Shown here: piece after piece, positions 59,801-64,000 of the stretch
How positions within the stretch are numbered: position 1 is the first letter of the stretch
Layout of the letters: every line of letters starts with the position of its first letter
From: Diphasiastrum complanatum
Taxonomy: Eukaryota; Streptophyta; Lycopodiopsida; Lycopodiales; Lycopodiaceae
Assembly (NCBI GenBank): GCA_029204225.1
Contig: CM055099.1
Coordinates: 65,127,852 to 65,191,851 of the forward strand
DNA length: 64,000 nt
Direction of reading: 5' to 3'
Translations under genes and position numbers: made by a program
Notes under the pieces: model-generated
The model's database searches: none
The model's input: only the letters and a program-made list of their open reading frames with translations
What the model was told of the DNA's origin: nothing

Positions 59801-60983
59801 GAATCCCCTATAGATGGAGAGGACCTTCGGTCGCTTGGTGACAAACCTCACCAAGAATCGAGCGATGTCCACTACTTAACCCATGGCAATTTTGCTCAAT
59901 CAAGAGGTTCAAACAATGAGTTGCACACGGGGTCCAAAAAATATGTGGATAATGTTCCTCCACCATGCGCCCCATAGAAACACAATTGGTGGCATTATTC
60001 ACGATCACCTTCATAGTTCAAGCCTCAAGGTACAAAACATTCAATTAAAACTTCAAAGCTCAAACTTCAAATGTGATTCAAACGTAAAGTTGAAAACACT
60101 AAGTTAAACTTTAAACCTTTACTTGCACAACTTTTTCTGATCCCGCTTCCTCAATGGCCTTCTTGATTTCATCAAAAATATACTCGCATGTCAGGTCTAG
60201 CGATAAAAAATGAGCCAACATTGGGCTAACAGTGACACACGACTTTGTTTTTGAAATTCAAATATAAAAATCTGCAAAGAAATGAGATGTGTGGGATTGC
60301 CATGCTTGGTAGTGCCACATAAAGTCGTTATCAACTTCTATATCTTAGCACTCCATAGTTTTTCAAAAAGATAGAGTTTAGTTATTCACAAGGAGCTATG
60401 ATTCCACCTCATTTGTCTCGAGTCATGGCGTTGTTTTTATTCTGTTACTTTTGTAAAGTTGTTATTGGTTTCCTTTATGGCCGTCTCTTGTAGAATGCAT
60501 GTGCTTCAAATGGTTATTTTTGTTGTCGTTAACTAGTGCTACTATTTTATCACGTGCACTTACAAGTCGGTTTTCATGTAACACCATCTTGGCTGGATCT
60601 ATTTCATAGTTCATTTTAGTTTATGCTTTTGCGATTGTTCATGTTCTTGTTTTTAATTGGATGATACAAAAAAAGGAGGTTACTTTTCTGATTTGAAGGA
60701 GATATATCTCTAAACTTTCAGATTCTAGGCGTGGATAAAGGAGCCAGCCAAAGAGATATACAAAAAGCATTCCACAAGTACGTTTTGTTTTGTTAGTACT
60801 TGTTCATGTTACTTTTTTAAACATTTTTTTTTTACTTCTAATGTAGGCATATTGCATATACAATTTTGCGAGTATGCTTTTTTATGTTTTTGTGTTGTTG
60901 CCTGCGCAGGCTTTCGTTGAAGTTTCACCCTGACAAGAATCCATCGGCAGATGCACAGGCAAAGTTTTCGGAGATTAGTAACG
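53818..60983 (+). CDS. TMS1: ER J-domain co-chaperone, ERDJ3A/TMS1-like, 5' part (three exons)
   Basis: Exon 1 (53818-53925) encodes MVAMRLRHRM, a hydrophobic core VVLFLVILVLLLVAVAEA (signal peptide, residues ~11-31) and KDLYK. Exon 2 (60722-60777) continues ILGVDKGASQRDIQKAFHK. Exon 3 (60910-60983) gives LSLKFHPDKN with the HPD triad that stimulates Hsp70 ATPase, and ends ...FSEISN in phase 1, where the next exon should supply the Ala of NAYEVLS. All junctions are canonical (GTACGC...TTTCAG; GTACGT...GCGCAG; then GTAAGT) and in phase. The QxxIQKAFHKxSLK wording and the signal peptide fit plant ERDJ3A/TMS1, an ER-lumen partner of BiP that Arabidopsis needs for pollen-tube growth at high temperature. 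The later part (rest of J domain, thioredoxin-like region) lies beyond the window or beyond intron 3. Orthology is inferred from ~80 residues. Intron 1 is 6796 bp. Confidence 0.78.
54437..54886 (-). CDS. Unrecognised exon-like open frame nested in the intron
   Basis: On the minus strand a splice acceptor (gatgtttgcag) ends at 54887 and the frame is then open for about 149 codons to TAG. It starts WDLKDLHKAIFIDRSNVLHR and ends NRLTKLAEERLLVMD. The protein is basic and helical in look (KAIRKLNRKCERETLFLNK), without low complexity. It would be a 3'-terminal exon, and I cannot identify the upstream exon. No family is recognised. It may be a captured gene fragment, part of a transposon, or chance. 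Confidence 0.35.
   Translation of the reverse strand, partial: WDLKDLHKAIFIDRSNVLHRYIEKYQIFSKIYGMHFINHQIAFISHIHISFLKKIRSSRWKQPEGNTRSPFPNWIKESTDRFIFIKAIRKLNRKCERETLFLNKLQSLEGIDYHMKYLESLPSTSSMNAAHQTLNRLTKLAEERLLVMD
58410..58545. repeat. Degenerate ~35-bp repeat, four units, inside intron 1
   Basis: Units begin ttatgatgatgggcatttta, ttatgccgatgggcatttta, ttatgccgaccgacatttta and ttatgcctcttggcattttt, each followed by a variable spacer. They are clearly related but diverged. Confidence 0.6.
59495..60250 (-). pseudogene. hAT-type transposase remnant (DUF659 region)
   Basis: Minus-strand blocks typical of DUF659-containing hAT-like transposases: LTCEYIFDEIKKAIEEAGSE followed by KVVQ (about 60.21-60.13 kb), an intron ending ...ATGAAG near 60013, then VIVNNATNCVSMGRMVEEHY and FWTPCATHCLNLLIEQ (about 60.01-59.87 kb), matching the 'VxxVTDNASNxxAAGxxLxEKYPxxxWTPCAAHC' signature. 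An acidic tail rich in Glu (59.58-59.50 kb on the minus strand) may be its C-terminus. Most of the dimerisation domain and the N-terminal BED finger are absent. It lies in intron 1 of the ERDJ3A-like gene, opposite to the gene's strand. Confidence 0.78.
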
Positions 60984-61596
60984 GTAAGTTACCTTTGTAC
61001 TCAAAAGCAGTAGGCATGAATTTCAAAAAGATATCTTAGTTACCTTCTTTCAAGCATTTTGAAAATTTGTGCTTAAAATATTTTTTTGAGACAATGGGAA
61101 ACCAGTGAAATTGCCGGAAAGCCAGTGAAAGTGGCATCTTTTCGCAAACACTAATATCATGAAATTCTTGACAACTTTTTATAAAGTCTTATAACCCTTT
61201 TTTGAGTAATAATCCTTTGAAAACTAGAAAGCCAGTGAAATTGCATCTCTTTCCAAAAACCGGCATCTTTTGTTAATTATAAAAAAAATCAACAGATTGC
61301 TTATATCAAAATCTGACTGCATATGTTGATTTTTTTTTTCATATTTTAACTTGAATTTAAATTTTATATATTGTAGTGAAAAAATCCTTAAACACATATT
61401 TATAATTTATATAAATAATACATGTAATCATAGAATCCGTGAACCGTGGACGGTTCACCACGGTTCTTGGAACCGTACAATGAACCGCACGGTTCACAAA
61501 GTCTGGTTCCAAGAACCGTAATAAATAAATAAATAATTAATTTTTTTTAGGGGTTTTAGGGGTTTTAGGGGCTAAAGAGCATTAAAAAAATTAATT
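60984..61596. other. Start of intron 3 of the ERDJ3A-like gene
   Basis: Starts with the GTAAGT donor after exon 3. It contains two related pieces (tgggaaaccagtgaaattgc near 61095 and agaaagccagtgaaattgc near 61227) and a palindrome-rich stretch of gaaccgt/acggttc words at 61438-61520. I found no fourth exon before 61596. The intron apparently runs through the retroelements to the window edge. Confidence 0.5.
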
Positions 61597-62328
61597 AATT
61601 CAGTGTCTCCCCCCCCAATTTGAATCCGCATACCCTATCATTGGCTCATTGATGGCTTTATACTCAAGCCCAAGGTTAGCAGTTCCTTTTAAGTACCTCA
61701 ATGTTCTTTTTGCTGCTTGCCAATGCTCCTCCCCTGGATTCACCAAAAACTGGCTGAGTTTTGTGACTGCTACTCAATGTCGGGTCTCGTGCATATCATA
61801 GCATACATCAGGGCCACTGTATGGTCTCCTCATCATGTATTTCCTCTCTTGATCATTACTAGGACACATTTCCGTGCTACGTTTCACATTTGGGTCCAAA
61901 GTTACCCCCGCAGGTATACATTCATTCATTCTAAATTTGTCGATTACTGATTGAATGTAGATACTTTGGTTTGCCCAAGTGATCCCCTTTTCTCTGTCCC
62001 TCATGAATTGAATTCCCAAACAATAATGTAAGGGCCCTAAGTCTTTCATTTCAAATTCATTTTTCAATCCATTCTTGAATTCATTTAGGGTTTCTTTCTT
62101 GTTGTAGACTATGACAAGATCATCTACATATAAGGCCAAAAATAATCCATCTTCAATCTTGACATACAGGCCGCTGTCACTGTAGCATCTTACCAGTCCA
62201 TTTTTGATCAAAAGTTATCTATCTTCTGGCACCACATCCTGGATGATTGTTTTAAACTGCCTTCTTTAGTGCACATACCTTCTTGCTGCCATTTGTGAAT
62301 CCTATGGGTTGTTCCATGAATACCTCCT
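61597..62328 (-). mobile_element. Copia-type remnant M, split by gypsy N
   Basis: A minus-strand Copia fossil. Reverse transcriptase is the right part (EVFMEQPIGFTNGSKK at about 62.33-62.28 kb, then LALYVDDLVIVYN and MKDLGPLHYCLGIQFM at about 62.15-62.0 kb) and the start of RNase H the left part (QFLVNPGEEHWQAAKR, about 61.75-61.6 kb). The Copia reading stops exactly where the gypsy LTR begins at 62329, so gypsy N inserted into it and the rest probably lies beyond the window. It is broken, with several breaks, and no LTR is seen. Confidence 0.82.
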
Positions 62329-62685
62329 TGTTACGAGCTCATGACCAGTGCCGAACCCTAGAGAACACAGAAGGTCAGATACCACAGTTAGGGTCATGTC
62401 CAACGTACACGACCAACAGGGCAAGACAGTGTGAGTAGTGTGCCCCAACACGGTCCATAGCCATGGCGGGCCAAACACAGTCTAGGGACCCTGTCAGCAG
62501 GACAGGGCCCCCAGTTGGGTCCCGACGTGCAGTCGGCCACGTCAGTGCCACGTGGTCGACACTTGGCAGATGCATGCTACTAGTCCTCACACTGGGCTAG
62601 GAGGGGCTTACTCTATATCAGAGAGTAGGCAAGGTTGGGTGGATCAGTTAGTGTTTGCCCTATTGTGGTGTTAGGATCTATTACA
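62329..62685 (+). repeat. 5' LTR of gypsy N (357 bp)
   Basis: Starts TGTTACGAGC exactly at the break in Copia M and ends ATCTATTACA just before TTGGTATTAGAGCCA, a tRNA-Met-like primer site (62686-62700). The second LTR is outside the window, so the start rests on the break point and the TG...CA rule. Confidence 0.7.
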
Positions 62686-63473
62686 TTGGTATTAGAGCCA
62701 TCTCCATCTTTGGGAGCTAAGTAGCAGCAGTAGAGAAAGCTATCAAAGGATAGGAAAAATCTCTTAGATTCTCAGAAATTAGAGGAGCAGGGCCAACGCT
62801 GCAGGAACAGCTTTCTACCGACCAAAAGTTTGTAGAAAAGTTTGCTTTTCAGATAGAAATTAGTTTAAATTTCTAGAGCAGGTCCAGCGCTGCAAATTCA
62901 GACTTCATCTCTGATTTTTGCCATCAGATTCAGGGAATTAGAGTGAAATTTTGGAAGAGAAAGAGTGGTGCTGATCCAGCGCTGATAGTACCCTCATCCA
63001 TCCTGATTTTTAGAATCCTCTTTGGTTTTAAATCAGAAAATTTTGGAGCAATTAGATCGCTGTCCAGTCAGCGAGGGTAGAGCGACACCAAAATCAGAAA
63101 TTTAAACACTTTTTGGGCCCTAAATCAGAAGAAATCGGGCCATTTAGATTGCTGTCAGATCAGCGAGGGTAGGCAGCTATCAACCTTAGAAAGTTTTGCA
63201 CTTTTTGGAGTCCTTTGCCTCGTTTTTTGGAGCCAGATCAGCGAGCTACTCTACTCAAGAAACCGGAAATTTTGGTACCAATTTGGAGCATCAAACTGGG
63301 ATTTTCCGGGACAGCAGGTATGAAAATTTGGGTAAAAGAGCTGAGAGGGTTCCTCTTCGTATTTTCTTTGGAAGTACAGTCCTCAGAAACAGCTAAGTCT
63401 TCTTTCCCTCTTTGTACATGTATAAATTAGTCTTTTGGATTTTTTTTGAGAAGTTAAGATACCTCTCTTACCA
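62686..63473 (+). other. Leader of gypsy N with a repeated ~100-bp motif
   Basis: No protein is encoded. Two related pieces, near 63040-63090 and 63140-63190, share ttagatcgctgtcc/ttagattgctgtca followed by agtcagcgagggtag/gatcagcgagggtag. The words 'cagcgctg' and 'gcgagggtag' recur throughout. Confidence 0.45.
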
Positions 63474-64000
63474 ATGGAAGTTGAAGAACAGGAACAATTC
63501 GTCGAAGAACTCGACGAATTGGTTACCAAGGAGCAGTTTCTCCACTTGGTAACAAAAGTGGATGAACTGAAGTTGGCATTAGCCAATTTCAAGTCCAGTG
63601 TGTGTGTGTGATTTTGAGTTCCGCGAAAGGAAGCCTTCCCTCCACTTCTCAGTTGTCCCCTTCTCCACTTCCATCAGTTTCGGATGAGCCTATGCGGTCT
63701 CACCCCAGTGTCTTTAAAGATTTAAAGCCTCCTACTTTTATTGGGAAAGAGAAGGATAGAAATGCAGACATTCTACAAACTTTCCTCAGCAAATCGAAGA
63801 ACATTCATGCTCTTAAACAGACCATTTGCAAGCAATTGAGGCCAGTCTTTCCCTAGGGCCCATGGCCTATAAGTGGTGCTTAAATCTCCAGGAGACTGGG
63901 CAGACTCCCCGGTCATGGAAGGCCTTTGAAGAAGCCTTCCTAAGAGAATTTCTACCTGAGAATGAACTTGATAGAGCTTGGGAAGCCTGGGAGAAAACAG

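Larger units (their letters stand above)
53926..60721 (+). other. 6.8-kb first intron of the ERDJ3A-like gene
   Basis: The intron lies in phase 0 between LYK and ILG. It holds an exon-like minus-strand frame (54437-54886), a hAT remnant (59495-60250), a small repeat array (58410-58545), short runs of aatcggtc words (58.86-58.95 kb), and much unassigned sequence. 55.0-58.0 kb looks like non-coding retroelement debris (ggggggagta-like purine tracts near 57705 and 57995) without any recognised protein domain. Confidence 0.7.
62329..64000 (+). mobile_element. Ty3/gypsy-type element N, 5' part (LTR, leader, gag), continues past the window
   Basis: A plus-strand element. The 5' LTR 62329-62685 is followed by a primer-binding site, a leader of about 0.79 kb, and gag from 63474 (MEVEEQEQFVEELDEL). 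Beyond it are PTFIGKEKDRNADILQTFLS and, near the window end, AFEEAFLREFLPENELDRAW, the gypsy-type gag core. Some breaks are present in gag. It lies inside Copia M, so it is the younger of the two. Age cannot be measured with one LTR. Confidence 0.75.

Overview
The window is a stretch of land-plant nuclear DNA that consists mostly of transposable elements. Plant origin is shown by a NAC-domain pseudogene with the conserved NAC intron, a gene whose J-domain exons match plant ERDJ3A/TMS1, plant-type CACTA and hAT transposases, and many Copia-type LTR elements primed by initiator tRNA-Met. Long introns packed with insertions suggest a large genome. I cannot name the species.

Layout. 0-8.4 kb: a Ty3/gypsy integrase scrap, then two related Copia elements in opposite orientation that meet at a terminal repeat. 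8.4-14.9 kb: a full-length Copia element (8888-14825) with a CTCAA target duplication, inserted in a dispersed repeat that has a second copy near 25.8 kb. 15-17.4 kb: unassigned sequence and the 3' end of another Copia element. 17.8-19.4 kb: a Copia remnant in which about 1 kb of unrelated open sequence occupies the place of reverse transcriptase. 19.4-23.1 kb: a gypsy remnant with a 540-bp duplication and a 24-bp minisatellite. 24.1-25.4 kb: a CACTA (TNP2) transposase followed by an array of 18-bp motifs. The same motif array recurs at 28.1-28.25 kb, just ahead of an unrecognised 1.3-kb open frame with an 81-bp intron.

29.7-34.5 kb holds AT-rich minisatellites, the NAC pseudogene (minus strand) and a GC-rich hairpin repeat. 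34.5-37.1 kb holds the one complete host gene: a six-exon RING-finger/coiled-coil protein of 246 residues whose first intron is filled by about nine copies of an ~88-bp repeat. 38.8-49.7 kb is again Copia remnants on both strands. 49.7-53.2 kb shows little that I can assign.

53.8 kb to the window end is the 5' part of an ERDJ3A/TMS1-like ER co-chaperone gene. Exon 1 encodes the signal peptide, and exons 2 and 3 (60.7-61.0 kb) encode most of the J domain with HPD. They are separated by a 6.8-kb intron that contains a hAT remnant and an exon-like open frame on the other strand. The third intron runs past the window end and holds a Copia remnant split by a young-looking gypsy element (62329 onward).

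The host genes show no functional link to one another. The shared themes are insertion into introns and local tandem duplication. I saw no tRNA, rRNA or CRISPR.
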